64,000 bases of DNA, from the NCBI GenBank assembly GCA_018398805.1, contig JAGFBZ010001926.1:1860001-1924000 (forward strand). Reading direction: 5' to 3'. The notes beneath the pieces are model-generated. The model ran no database searches and was not told where the DNA came from. It saw nothing but the letters and a program-made list of their open reading frames with translations. This document shows positions 28,280-38,737 of this stretch, piece by piece (positions within the stretch are counted from its first letter, which is position 1; the number at the start of each line of letters is the position of its first letter). Made by a program: the position numbers and the translations under genes. Origin of the DNA: Hirundichthys speculiger (lineage: Eukaryota > Chordata > Actinopteri > Beloniformes > Exocoetidae).

Positions 28280-31200
28280 ATGGCTGACAAAGAAAACACG
28301 TCTATGGAAGTCGACAAGGGAAATAATAAGGCTTTCGTTCAACAACTTAACCCGCAGCTCAGCGACTTTACCCAAAAAACAGACAAGCAGAACAGCACAG
28401 AAAGCAAATGGGACGCCGTCGAAAGCCGTGCCACGGCGGAATACTGCGAGAAGCTGCAGGCATGGATGTGGCAGTATTACACGGGCTACGTGAACTGGCA
28501 GAGCTGGCTGGCAGCATCAGCCATGTCCTATCCGTATTGTCTACAGCCGTCCAGCGGACCGTCGACGGTTGTTGAGTCCCACTCCCAGCATTGGTTTAAC
28601 GGCCCTTTCGGTCTTCCGTTGTCGCCTTATCCCCCTCCGGCGGTTACCTCCACTGGCAGTCGTGTCGGAGAAGCCACTGCCGGGGCTGCAGTGGCCGCCC
28701 AGCCGCCACGGGAGAACGGAAATGCTCAGAGACAAGGTAAAAGCTGTTTGTTTGTACTGACTACTCAGCAGTGTCCAGGCAAAGTGTCAAAGTGATGGTT
28801 TTCATGTGATTTAAAGTTGGAAGCACAGAATTTGGCCCATAGCACATGGTAGGTCTTTGGTCATATTTATGAGCACAATTTAAAAAAAATTAAAACAAGA
28901 AAATTCCCCAGTAACCTGTATAGATATGGATATGGATAACGGCTTGCTTGCATTTTTCTGGATACCACTTTGGTTAAAGTGACAACACACGAAGCGAAGT
29001 CCGTGACGCAACCTCCACCTTTGACCTGTCCACCAAATGCATTATTTATTACAACTGGCTGTCGTGTTGGTGAACAGCTTTCTATTTTGTATTTTCGCTG
29101 TGCAATGTACCATCGGCCCCGTCACACCAGCTCAGCATTTTCATTCGATTCAACACACCTAACTGAACTATAACCGTTAACACCTAACTGAACTGTAACC
29201 GTTAACTCCAAACTGAACTATAACCGTTAACACCTAACTGAACTGTAACCGTTAACAGAGACGGAGTTTACCTTGTTTTTTCCTAACAGCTGATACAGTT
29301 TTAGGTTTCATGAAAAGCTCATAATGAGATGAAGAATCGTGGGGGTGGAGTTATCACACCAAAGGCCCCATCCATGCAAAAATCATTGTTTGCAACTTAA
29401 AAACAAAACAAAATCATTTAAAAACGAAGCTCTATAGTACCTATGGAGGTATTTCTTATTGAGGAGCAACTCAGTCAGCTCTACATTGGGATGAAGTTTT
29501 AGCCACAACTGGTGTTATCTTTGTTGATGCTATTTACTATGTCACTGCTGTCATACAGACAAAACGTAACAGATCAGTTGTACACCATTTATGATGTATT
29601 GTGGGAGAAATTGAGTGCACTATGTGGAGTATAACAATTCTCACTATATAAACTCAGCACAAGAAATATGGAAATTAGTGTTTGGTTGATTATTTCGTTG
29701 TTGTAACAACACTTTTGGCAAGAAATCTTAAACTGTTGGAAAGCTTTATTTATTTATTTTTTTTAAATTGTACTACATTTGTAAGGAACATGCGAGTGTG
29801 TCAAACTCACGGTCAAACTCCAGCCCTCAAGGGCCGCTGCTGTCCTGCATGTCTTAGATATTTTCGCTTCAGCACATCTGATTCATATGAATGGATCACC
29901 ATCAGCTTGTCATCCGGGTCTGCGCAGGTCTGTTAATGACCCATTCATTTGTAACAGGTGCACTGAAGCAGGGAAACGTCTAAGATATGCAGGACAGCGG
30001 CCCTCTGGGACTGGACTTTGACACCCCCGCTTATTGACTCTCGTTTTGAGCTTCTGGTACCTCCAGGTGCCAGTGCACCACCTGATTTTCCTGAACATGT
30101 GGAGGAATGTTACGTTCAGCGATGACTCCAGAGTCTGCCTACGCCACTTGGATCATAGGGTCAAGATGTGGAGAAGACACGGAGAACATTTTGGCGATTG
30201 CTGCACCGATAGAGTTGCATCTTTTGGTGGAAGCAGTGTGATGGTGTGGGGTGTCATCTCCCTCACTAGAAAAATTAGGATTGTCAATATGGAGGCAGAC
30301 TCAGTGTAGAGATAAATTGAGATAAAATTCTGCAACCAGTGGCAATCACATATCCTCACAGGCTGGGACCAAACTCTGTTTGTAACTCTCTGCGTTACAA
30401 CAAAGAAATGTGAATAAGGAATCTAAATAGTTTTTGTAGTAACTTCAGATAGATTAAAGTAGAACAATATAACTATATCATGATAAAATATCAGTTTCAG
30501 TTGTCTTATACCGGAACATTTAATTATTTTTAGGAGCTGTTACTGTGCTCTCAGACTCATCCAGGCCCGCTGTCCGCAGAAACCGACGTAGCAACTTTTG
30601 AATCCGGGGACACACGTCGTCCAGAGCTCCATATAACTTTATGCCACTCCGTCGCTTAACAGTAAACTGAGGCCATCTCACAGAGCTAGTTCGGTTTTGC
30701 ATGTTTTGCATAGCGAAGGTCATGGCAGAGTTGACTAATAACCCAAAGAAAGTAATGACAGACGCAAGAAAGTGAAAACGAGAGGGTGATCGAGCAATGG
30801 ACCGATCAAGAGTAAATCTTGGGTAAACTTTAATATATTCATGGACTGTGTGTTAAATGAAGCGCACTGAAATGCCTGTAAATGCATGTTTGATTACACT
30901 TTCACAGAACCATGTATATGTTCGAAACGTATTTGGCATGAATGCTGCAGAAATCCAAGGAAGTATCACTGACTGCCATTGCAAAAACATCTCTATTTAT
31001 GCCATCACGAAATTCTATACTGATATTTGTGAGAAAGTCTTTTTATTTTACCTGCTCAGTCGACATCTAGGGTCTCCCTAGACGTCTCCCTGTTTCTTTT
31101 TCCTGACTTGTAAAAGCATCCACGGGTAGAACGGTCGCTGTAGTAAAAACTAATGTGCCCAACGCGCCAGTAGGGGGTGCTAAAAATCAAAACATTTAAA

Positions 31201-34200
31201 AACGTATTACTCCTCGCTCTAAAGTACCGTGTGTGTGACGAGTCATGGAGTACACAAAAACAATTGTGCCTTAACATTCATTGGTTCAATTTGTCCCTGA
31301 AACTTCTTTACAGTTGACCTCAATACTCCTCCACATTAATATTCAGACAACTGAATATCTAAGTTAATAATCTATGAACCTCTCACTCATTTCATTATTT
31401 GGAAATCTAAAATGAATACACTGCAATCAAAATAAACATTTTTTTTATTTTCAGGTAATCTAAAAACAAGTATATAATAAATTATATGACCAAAAAGAGA
31501 TAAATACCATCACAAATCCTGTCAATCCCACTGGCTTGTCCAAGATTAGAGTCTAAAATTCAAAATAAGAATAAGAACTGACCACAGTCATGAAGAGAAA
31601 TTAGATGCTACAGAAAGATAACAGTGCAAAAGTGAAGTGACAGAAATGTTGTGAATGTGCATGGTAACCTAACAGCCAGACAGCAGTCTGGTTCCTTTTA
31701 TGCAAAAACATAGACAACGTTCGCATTCTTGCTCAATTAAAGTTACCATGTATAGTTGAGTTTCTATACTTCATTCCTTTCTGTGTCGACAGAGTGTGAA
31801 CATATGAGATCCATTTTAATATTGATGGGATTTTCAGCGCGAGATATCTGTAGTAAGACATGAGAGCTGTGAAGAAGTTGAATTGCGTGACTCTCACAGT
31901 GAATGTATGAGACTTGGCAGCCCAGCAGTTTTCTGAAATCTTAGTGAAACGTCCATGACATTCTTTGGACAAAATATCACAATGATCTACTACAACAACT
32001 AAGTTTTCATCCATGTCCTTTCATCTCTGTTGGTAGCAGCTGGTTTTAGTTGTGCAGTGTCAGACACTCAACTTAACTCCACCTTTTTTACGTTTTAAAA
32101 TTATTATTATTATTTTTTTACCTTTTAGAATGATGCATAGACTGCTGAGGAGACACAGCAGGGGGACTTTTGCAGAGAGCCCAGAGAGCAGTTACATTGG
32201 CAGTTCAGTTTGTGCTAGACTTAAAACTGGTTTTTATGCTTTTCGACCACTGGCCATGAAGAAAACACCAGTTCAGAACCAGGGAAACTTGGACCAAACT
32301 CTTTGTGGGTTAGATGCAAGAACAGGCTATGTCAGGGGTGAAAGGTCAGGATTATTGTTACCATCCAAAACTGTGATCACCATTGTTAAAGTCATTCAGC
32401 TAGCAGAGAGGGAGGTGATGAATTAACACAGAATGGGCACCAAAAGAAAAACTGAATTTAAAAATGGTGTTTGCATCATCATAATTTAAGCATTTCTGTT
32501 TGTGTAATTATCACCTGCTGGTGTTTATGGATCCCATTTAAATCAGTGAGCATAAATCTTGTTTGTAGCTGCATTCAGCATTTGGAAATGCTGGTCGGTG
32601 TTTATTAATGCCATTTGCCGCGCTACATAAAGCTGCATCCACAACAGCTGTTTTACAGTGAATTTAATAGTAGTGTTTGCAGATTGATTATTGAAGAAAA
32701 TTATTTTCAGTATCACCAGCTGATGTTTATGGATCAAGGTATAAATCCTGTTTTAGCAGCTTACAAAAATATTGGTCAACATTTGGAAATGATCAGCATA
32801 GAATGAGCATTCACAAACACAACTGTTGTCTACAATAACTTTTATAAAGGCAGACTGGCTATATGAAGACACTGGTTTTGAGGGAAGACACTATGATCTT
32901 TGTCCTTTGTGAACTGTGGTCCCCCATAGAAATTCCCAATATTCCAGCATTAACAGAAGGATCAGCACTGGAGTAGATGTGATGGTGTGGCTCTGCAGTG
33001 GCTCTGTGTTTGTGGAAAAAGAAAACCAGTTCTTAAAGGTTCTGAAGTAGAGGAAACTTTGAACTGGCTCCAGAACCAGCCCAGCACTAGTATCACTTTC
33101 AGGTGGGTTGAGAAGGGGTATTAGATGCAGTCCCTGATTTAGAATTGCAAGTGTCTGCAAGAAGAATCATCCAGTCTTTGTCAGCAGGCTTTTAGCACAA
33201 ATAGGAAGTCAACTGCTGCACCTAACCCAACACAGAACAGTGAACAATTAAACCACACAGACCAGAGGGACTGCTGCATAAGATTACATTTCAATTAAGT
33301 TTCTTTGCACTATTGTTCATTAATAGCAAATATCACCTCAGGGCACTTTACAGAGCAAATAAACCTTTTCAACACAATTTCTATTTTAAGCAGTCAAATT
33401 CTGTCTAGTTATCATGCAAATTAGAGCTGAGTGATTTTATTGATTCTACGATATATATCGATATTTTATTTCCCCAGAGAGTATCGATTTTTCAGCCACG
33501 AGTATCGATATTCTAAGCTTCTTTCAAAATCCCCATGTCCCACCTTTAAAAGCTTGCAAGCAACAATTTAAATAAATGAAACTATTTTTCTCAACAAATC
33601 TTTTCTTCATTTTGTTCAGCATTTGCAAGCTGCCTGTCAGCCATATAATGTGTAATTGATGCTTTTGAGTTCAATTAATTCAAACAAAGTCATTGGAACA
33701 CTCACAAGATGTCACTAAAATCACTCTGTCCCTTTAAAATTTTTCGGAAAATTATGTAAATGTATTGTAAGATGAATATCGATATATATCATATCGTGAG
33801 CCGAATATCATGTATCGTATTGTATCGTATCGCGAGATTAGTGTATCGCTACAGCCCTAATGCAAATCATTTTCGTCAAAACACGATTCCAGTTCATTTG
33901 TGTTCAGTCCAATTCACTGTAACTGTATTCATATGATGCCAGTTCTTAAAATGCAGACTATCTTAAAAATCGATAAAATCAATTCAAGTTAGCAACTACC
34001 GAAATTATGACCAAGTTGTTTTCTGGCATAAGGGGGTATTCTTCATTTTCCTAATTGAGAAATCATTTTTCTGATTATGCCGACGGACGCCTGTCATCCA
34101 TGTCCACGTCACTTGAACATAACATCCACTGCCGGTCAAGACTCAGGGAGGGAGTGAGACACTGCTGTGTTGACAGAAATATACCGGTATATGTTTTCGG

Positions 34201-37200
34201 GGCTATTAGTCATGATATCGGACTTATCGGAATGACGTCATAATTTCATATTATCGGCCTGATAGTTATCGACCCGATAGTTATCGTGCACCCCTAAATA
34301 CAGCTGACAGTTGACTGTGGAATATTTAGGACTGAGGAACTTTCACAACTGGACAGTTGCACAGGTGTCATCCTATCACAGTTCCACGCTCAAATTCACT
34401 GAGCTCCTGAGAGCAACCCATTCTTTCACTAATGTTTGTAGAAACAGTCTGCATGTCTAGGTTCTTAATTTTATACACCTGTGGACATGGAAGTGATTGG
34501 AACACCTTGATTCTGATCATTTGGATGGGTGAGCAAATACGTTTGGAAATATAGTGTATATATATACCATTTTCTAATAAAAAAAAAAAAAGAAAAGTGT
34601 CAACAAAATTTGGATGGTGTACCACTTTGACCATACAGTAAGGTTTTTGTTGTTAAATTGATCAAAATTTGTGGACTTCTCTGTAATGTATTAATATTGC
34701 AGTGTCACATTTTTTGGTCAACAGCTTTAAAAATGTGTGATCAAGAACTTTACAGTAGCATTTTTGGTATCGAGATTCCTACAGAGTTTGTGTGACAGGT
34801 TTACGAGACAAGATGAAACTTCTTTTGGCAAACTAAGACTGTATAACGGTTTGACTTTAATCTTGCTTTTTGTGCTTCTTTCCACCAGGTCGGGAGTACA
34901 GTATTCCTTCACCTCTCCAAAGACTAATGGCTGAGATGGTGGATTTCTTCATATTGTTTTTCATCAAAGCAACAATAATCATCAGTATCTTCCATCTCAG
35001 TGGAATCAAGTGAGTTTATTTACTTATCCAACTAACGATGACCTGACTGTAAAACTCCAGGTGTAAATAGGGCTGGATATCATTAAAATTTTTTCGATAT
35101 CGATACCAAAACCGATACCTAGTTTTTCATACTGACACCTGAATGATACTTTTTTCGATACCAGAGTATTAGATATAAGCACAAAGGAAGTTATTTTAGA
35201 AATCAGTGGTAGTTGTGCTGGCCAACCAATCAAACAGGAATTGAAACAGTCATGGAGAACTTATAAAGACCTCACCTTTCCTGTGTCCATTATTTCACTT
35301 GTTTGAAATATTCAATAAATGACCATAAATTGTTTTTCTTTGTGCATTTCCCTTCACTTATTTTAGAAATCACAAAGACATTTCATTAGAAAAATATCTC
35401 AGTCGGGGAGGGGCGACCTGATTATAGACTGAGCGGAAGATAATGGATGGATAGATGGACAAAACAGTCACTCATTAATTATAGTCCAGGTAAAATGTTT
35501 GGTTAGTTGTGATACTGATTTTAAGTCATATCGCCGGAATATATCTAAATAGGTAGAAAACTCGATTTTACTTTGGAAGTAGTTTCAGAAGATAAATTAT
35601 ACAGGTTCAGTTTAACTTCAGTCACATTTGATACTCATTATACATAAATAATAATTAACTTATTAAGTCAATTTAAGTTAGGGAAGAGTAGTTATTGGAC
35701 AGATGTCAAAATTTCTACCTTTTCAGTCCAGGTTTTTCCAAATTCAGTTTACGAAAGTTCACTTTAATCCAGAAAAGAACTCTCACGACTCCAGTCTGGG
35801 TTTTACCTCTGACCTTCTACGATCAAAACAAATAAAGCATTTGTGTCTTTAGCATCTGTGTCGTCACCAGCTGCTCTTTACAGTATTTATTCAAGCATCT
35901 ACTCATGGAACCAGTCAACCAGCTGGTACTAAGCTGAATATCTGGAATTCGAACCTCCACAAAGCAGATGACCACAGTCTAATGAAGCAAGATACTGAAT
36001 TGGCAGTTTCCAGAGGTTATTTGAAACTGGCACCCATTTGTCGTGACAGGATTGGGTGATTGCAGTGTGTGACTGTGGCGCTACACTGCACGTTAAACAG
36101 GAGCAGTGGGGGTGTGTTAGAAAGGTATTAGGGAGTTTTTCGATACTCTGTGATATCAAAGTAATTCGATCGGTACCAGAGAGGTATCGAATTTCAACAC
36201 CCAGCCCTAGGTGTAAAGGCAAACAATCTGATGTACATAGAGGTATTCTTTGGACATGTATCCTTTCACTTTCTTTTCAGAGATGTTTCCAAGTTTGCCA
36301 TGCATTTCATCGTGGAGGAAATTGATGAAGACACATCAATGGAGGAGCTACCAGAAAATGATGCTTGTTGCCCTTGTGTACCGAGGTATTAGTGTGTTTT
36401 TATGAGGTGAGCCTTGTAATAAAGTTTTTCAGTGTCATAAGTCTGAAACGTGAGACCAAATAGTGCTGTGACTCCTATAGCTATGTTTATGGTCTCCACC
36501 TCACATGAAATGCAATTTTCCTCTGCATCCTCTTCTCTCACACCAGCTAACTTCATGCCCTCTTTCACTACATCCATAAATCTAATTTTTGGTCTTCCTC
36601 TGGCAGTTCCAATCTCATCATTCTTTTGCCAACATATTCACTCTCTCTCTAACTTTCTCTCCAAAATATCTAACGTGTGCTGTCCCTCTGATGTACTCAT
36701 TCCTCATCCCATCTGTCCTCGTCACTCCTAAAGAGAACCTGAACATTTTAACCTCTGTTCCCTCCAACTCTGCTGCCTCTTTTCTTCAATGGCAGTCATA
36801 CATCATTCCATCGTCTTATACACCTTTCCTTTCGTTCTTACTGATATTCTTTTATCACACGTTAGATATTTCTCCTCTCATTCTAGCCTGCATACACACA
36901 CTTCACTTTTTTCACCTCCTTTCCCCCACTCTTGTTTGTTCTAGACTGTTTACCCTAAATACTTAAACCTTCTTTATCTCTGCTCTTCGTAGCCTCACTG
37001 TTCCACATCAGTCCTTCTCATTTAAACCCATGTATTCTCTCTTGCTATGACAAATCTTCACTCCTCTCTTCTCCAGGGCATACCTCCACCTCTCTAGCTT
37101 TTCCTTGACCTGCTCCCTGCTGTCACTACGGATCACAGTTTCATCTGTAAACATCATAGTCTGTGAAAATTCCTGTCTAATCTCATCTGTCAGCCTGTCC

Positions 37201-38287
37201 ATCACCATAGCAAACAAGAAGTGGTTCAGAGCTGATGCTTGATGCAGTCCTAGTTCCACTTTAAACTCCTCTGTCACACCCACAGTACACCTCACCACTG
37301 TCTCACAGCTCTCACACATGTCCTGCACCACTCTAACATGCTTCCCTGCTACTTCAGACTTTCTCATACATTGCTGTAGCTCCTCCCACTGCACCTTGCC
37401 ATGCTTTCTGAAAATCTACAAAGACCTAATGCAGTTCCCTCTGGCCTTCTCTGTACTTGTCTATCGGCATCCTCATGGCAAATATTGCATCTGTAGTATT
37501 TTTTTTTTCTTTCTTCTTTTCTCATTTTGGCCCATGGTCTAGCTTCCACTACACTTTCCCATAACTTCACTGTATGGCTCATCAACTTTTATGCCTCTGT
37601 AGGAATAAAAGTCTGCACATTCAAACAGATTTTTAAATGGCATTAAAATAACACTACCAACCATTTGTTATCATGTGTACTAAACAGGATACTTTCAAAC
37701 CAAAATGAGACGTCTTAAATATGTGGTGGTTTATTCACAAGGTGACGGAGACGACATCCAAACACAGTAGATGACTGCATCCCATGTGGTGTCACTTTTC
37801 TGCTTTCTAAATTGGCGTAAAGATACCATGAAGTTAAATAATTCAAACCTTTCATTGTTCAGATCATATGCATTTGGGGAGCAGGAGGAGCAACTCCAGG
37901 AAAGTTTCTCATCGGACTCAGAGTTGTGACATGTGACTCATCAGTTCTGGTTCAACCCAACAGGGTACTTGTAATGCCTGCAACTAACGTTTCTCTGTCT
38001 GCGTGAGTAGCCCATTTTAAAGATTATCCTTCACAAAAACTTTTTTTTTTTTAAAGTCTTTTAGTTTTGTCACAAGTTTAATCAAGCACAGCCTCACCTG
38101 ACATCACGTTTAAAAAAAAAAAATGTGTTTCTTCTCTTTCAGATCAACTGTCCGAGCCTTGAACAAGAATTTCTCAATTGCTTTCTTTTTCCCAGCCTTC
38201 ATAACTCTTCTCTTCTTCCAGCACAACAGGACTGTGTACGATATGGTTGCTGGTACAATTGTTGTCAAGCGATCCAGGGCCAGATGA
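28280..38287 (+). CDS. fam8a1: Fam8a1, RDD-domain ER membrane protein (ERAD cofactor); frame broken in exon 3
   Basis: FAM8A1 is a polytopic ER protein that joins the Hrd1 ubiquitin-ligase complex with Herp in ER-associated degradation. Exons: 28280-28736, 34889-35009, 36281-36406, 37863-38002 and 38143-38287. Exon 1 encodes a hydrophilic N-terminus with YCEKLQAWMWQYYTGYVNWQ. Exon 2 (REYSIPSPLQRLMAEMVDFF) starts the RDD domain and includes a membrane segment. Exon 4 has ICIWGAGGATPGKFLIGLRV. Exon 5 has NKNFSIAFFFPAFITLLFFQ, a membrane segment, and ends DMVAGTIVVKRSRAR. All donors and acceptors are canonical. Exon 3 reads correctly to TSMEEL, then one extra base near 36351 and another near 36385 shift the frame; removing both restores the conserved stretch and the phase with exon 4. 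Intended length is about 328 residues, versus 413 in human. Assembly error and genuine pseudogenisation are both possible. Confidence 0.9.
29156..29255 (+). repeat. 25-bp minisatellite, four copies
   Basis: Four 25-bp units (29156-29180, 29181-29205, 29206-29230, 29231-29255) of the form CACCTAACTGAACT(A/G)TAA followed by CCGTTAA. Units 2 and 4 are identical. Unit 3 begins CTCCAAACTG. Every unit contains TAACCGTTA. Confidence 0.95.
29798..30030. mobile_element. Foldback MITE (hAT-like ends)
   Basis: Two arms of about 100 bp are inverted copies of each other. The left has GGGCCGCTGCTGTCCTGCAT then GTCTTAGATATTTTCGCTTC. The right, read on the minus strand, has GGGCCGCTGTCCTGCATATC then TTAGACGTTTCCCTGCTTCA. 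Outer ends are GTGTCAAA-type. No coding capacity. The target duplication could not be delimited with confidence. Confidence 0.85.
30050..30400 (+). mobile_element. Tc1/mariner transposase fragment
   Basis: The plus-strand frame around 30106-30290 encodes VTFSDDSRVCLRHLDHRVKM, WRRHGEHFGDCCTDRV and [17 protein letters not shown], the catalytic-core region of Tc1-type transposases around the second acidic residue (FSD). It is followed by remnants resembling ILQPVAI after an in-frame stop at 30307. No inverted repeats are associated, so this is a decayed fragment. Confidence 0.85.
30520..30723 (-). other. Unassigned 67-codon antisense open frame
   Basis: Minus-strand frame starting MTFAMQNMQNRTSSVRWPQF and containing KRRSGIKLYGALDDV, IQKLLRRFLRTAG and LDESESTVTAPKNN. 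It is CpG-rich relative to the surrounding intron and composition-wise looks more protein-like than neighbouring chance frames. I do not recognise the family. It could be an exon of a small nested gene, a gene fragment carried by a transposon, or chance. Confidence 0.25.
33422..33859. mobile_element. Non-autonomous hAT transposon (438 bp) with perfect 8-bp target duplication
   Basis: Ends are TAGAGCTGAGTGATT at the left and, read on the minus strand, TAGGGCTGTAGCGATAC at the right. It is flanked on both sides by ATGCAAAT (33414-33421 and 33860-33867). Subterminal regions are rich in TATCGATA-type motifs. No transposase. Confidence 0.92.
34180..34296. mobile_element. Right-end fragment of another hAT-like element
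   Basis: Ends ATAGTTATCGTGCACCCCTA, which on the minus strand starts TAGGGGTGCACGATAACTAT, a hAT-like terminus followed by repeated ATCGG motifs. No matching left end was found within the preceding few hundred bases, so the element is truncated or very diverged. Confidence 0.5.
35068..36209. mobile_element. Non-autonomous hAT transposon (1142 bp) in fam8a1 intron 2
   Basis: Starts TAGGGCTGGATATC and ends, on the minus strand, TAGGGCTGGGTGTTG. It is bracketed by perfect 8-bp repeats GGTGTAAA (35060-35067, 36210-36217). Subterminal ATCGATACC-type motifs occur at both ends. It fills most of the 1.27-kb intron, and its 3' end is only about 70 bp from exon 3. Open frames inside it have no transposase signatures. 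An L2-tail-like bit (GCGGAAGATAATGGATGG) at about 35436-35454 may be a nested remnant. Confidence 0.92.
36440..37590 (-). mobile_element. Degenerate RTE-type LINE fragment in fam8a1 intron 3
   Basis: Minus-strand reverse-transcriptase remnants: EELQQCMRKSEVAGKHVRVV, VVRCTVGVTEEFKVELGLHQ, FLFAMVMDRLTDEIRQEF and MMFTDETVIRSDSREQVKEK (37394-37008). The catalytic region has lost its FADD motif (here FTDE). A downstream block MDVVKEGMKLAGVREEDAEE (36577-36500) matches the C-terminal part of these elements. Upstream, YDRVPREELW-like sequence is decayed. Insertion orientation is opposite to fam8a1. Confidence 0.85.
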
Positions 38288-38737
38288 TTCTGAAAGGACA
38301 AAAGAGATTTGTACAATAACTGAACCAGCACAGAGTTGTTTTTATAAAAATGCTGGCAGAACGTGACCCAGGAATGGCTGGAACCCAGCAGGAGGAAGGT
38401 GGTTTCTGAGAGGCTGAAGCATTACTGGAGGGTTTTGTTTCTGACACACTGCATTTCTGCATGTATGTATACATGCTGCTTTCAGTGTCTGTTTCGGTGC
38501 CAAATGTCTGCATATAGCACAGAAAGAATGATAGGTAATGCACTTTTTATTAACGCAATCTTTGCCTTTTTTTTAATTTTATTTTAATTCTTTTGGTGAA
38601 TAAGGGTTAACGTCACATGTCGTTCACTCAGTATTTAATCTGCTGGTTATGCATTTCTGAGATTTTACCCACAGTATCTGTTTATAGTACATCTCTGTTT
38701 CCAATAATATTGGGAGACTGTATAAAGTTTAAATAAA
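38288..38737 (+). other. fam8a1 3' UTR
   Basis: Non-coding sequence after the TGA. A strong AATAAA at 38732-38737 would give a UTR of about 450 bp. Further hexamers occur at 39139 and 40368. Confidence 0.55.

Larger units (their letters stand above)
28737..34888 (+). other. fam8a1 intron 1 (6.15 kb), repeat-rich
   Basis: Bounded by GTAAAA and TTTCCACCAG. It hosts a 25-bp minisatellite, a foldback MITE, a Tc1-type fragment, two hAT-type elements and an older interspersed repeat (about 33290-34010, split by a hAT insertion). It also holds a small antisense open frame at 30723-30520. Confidence 0.8.
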
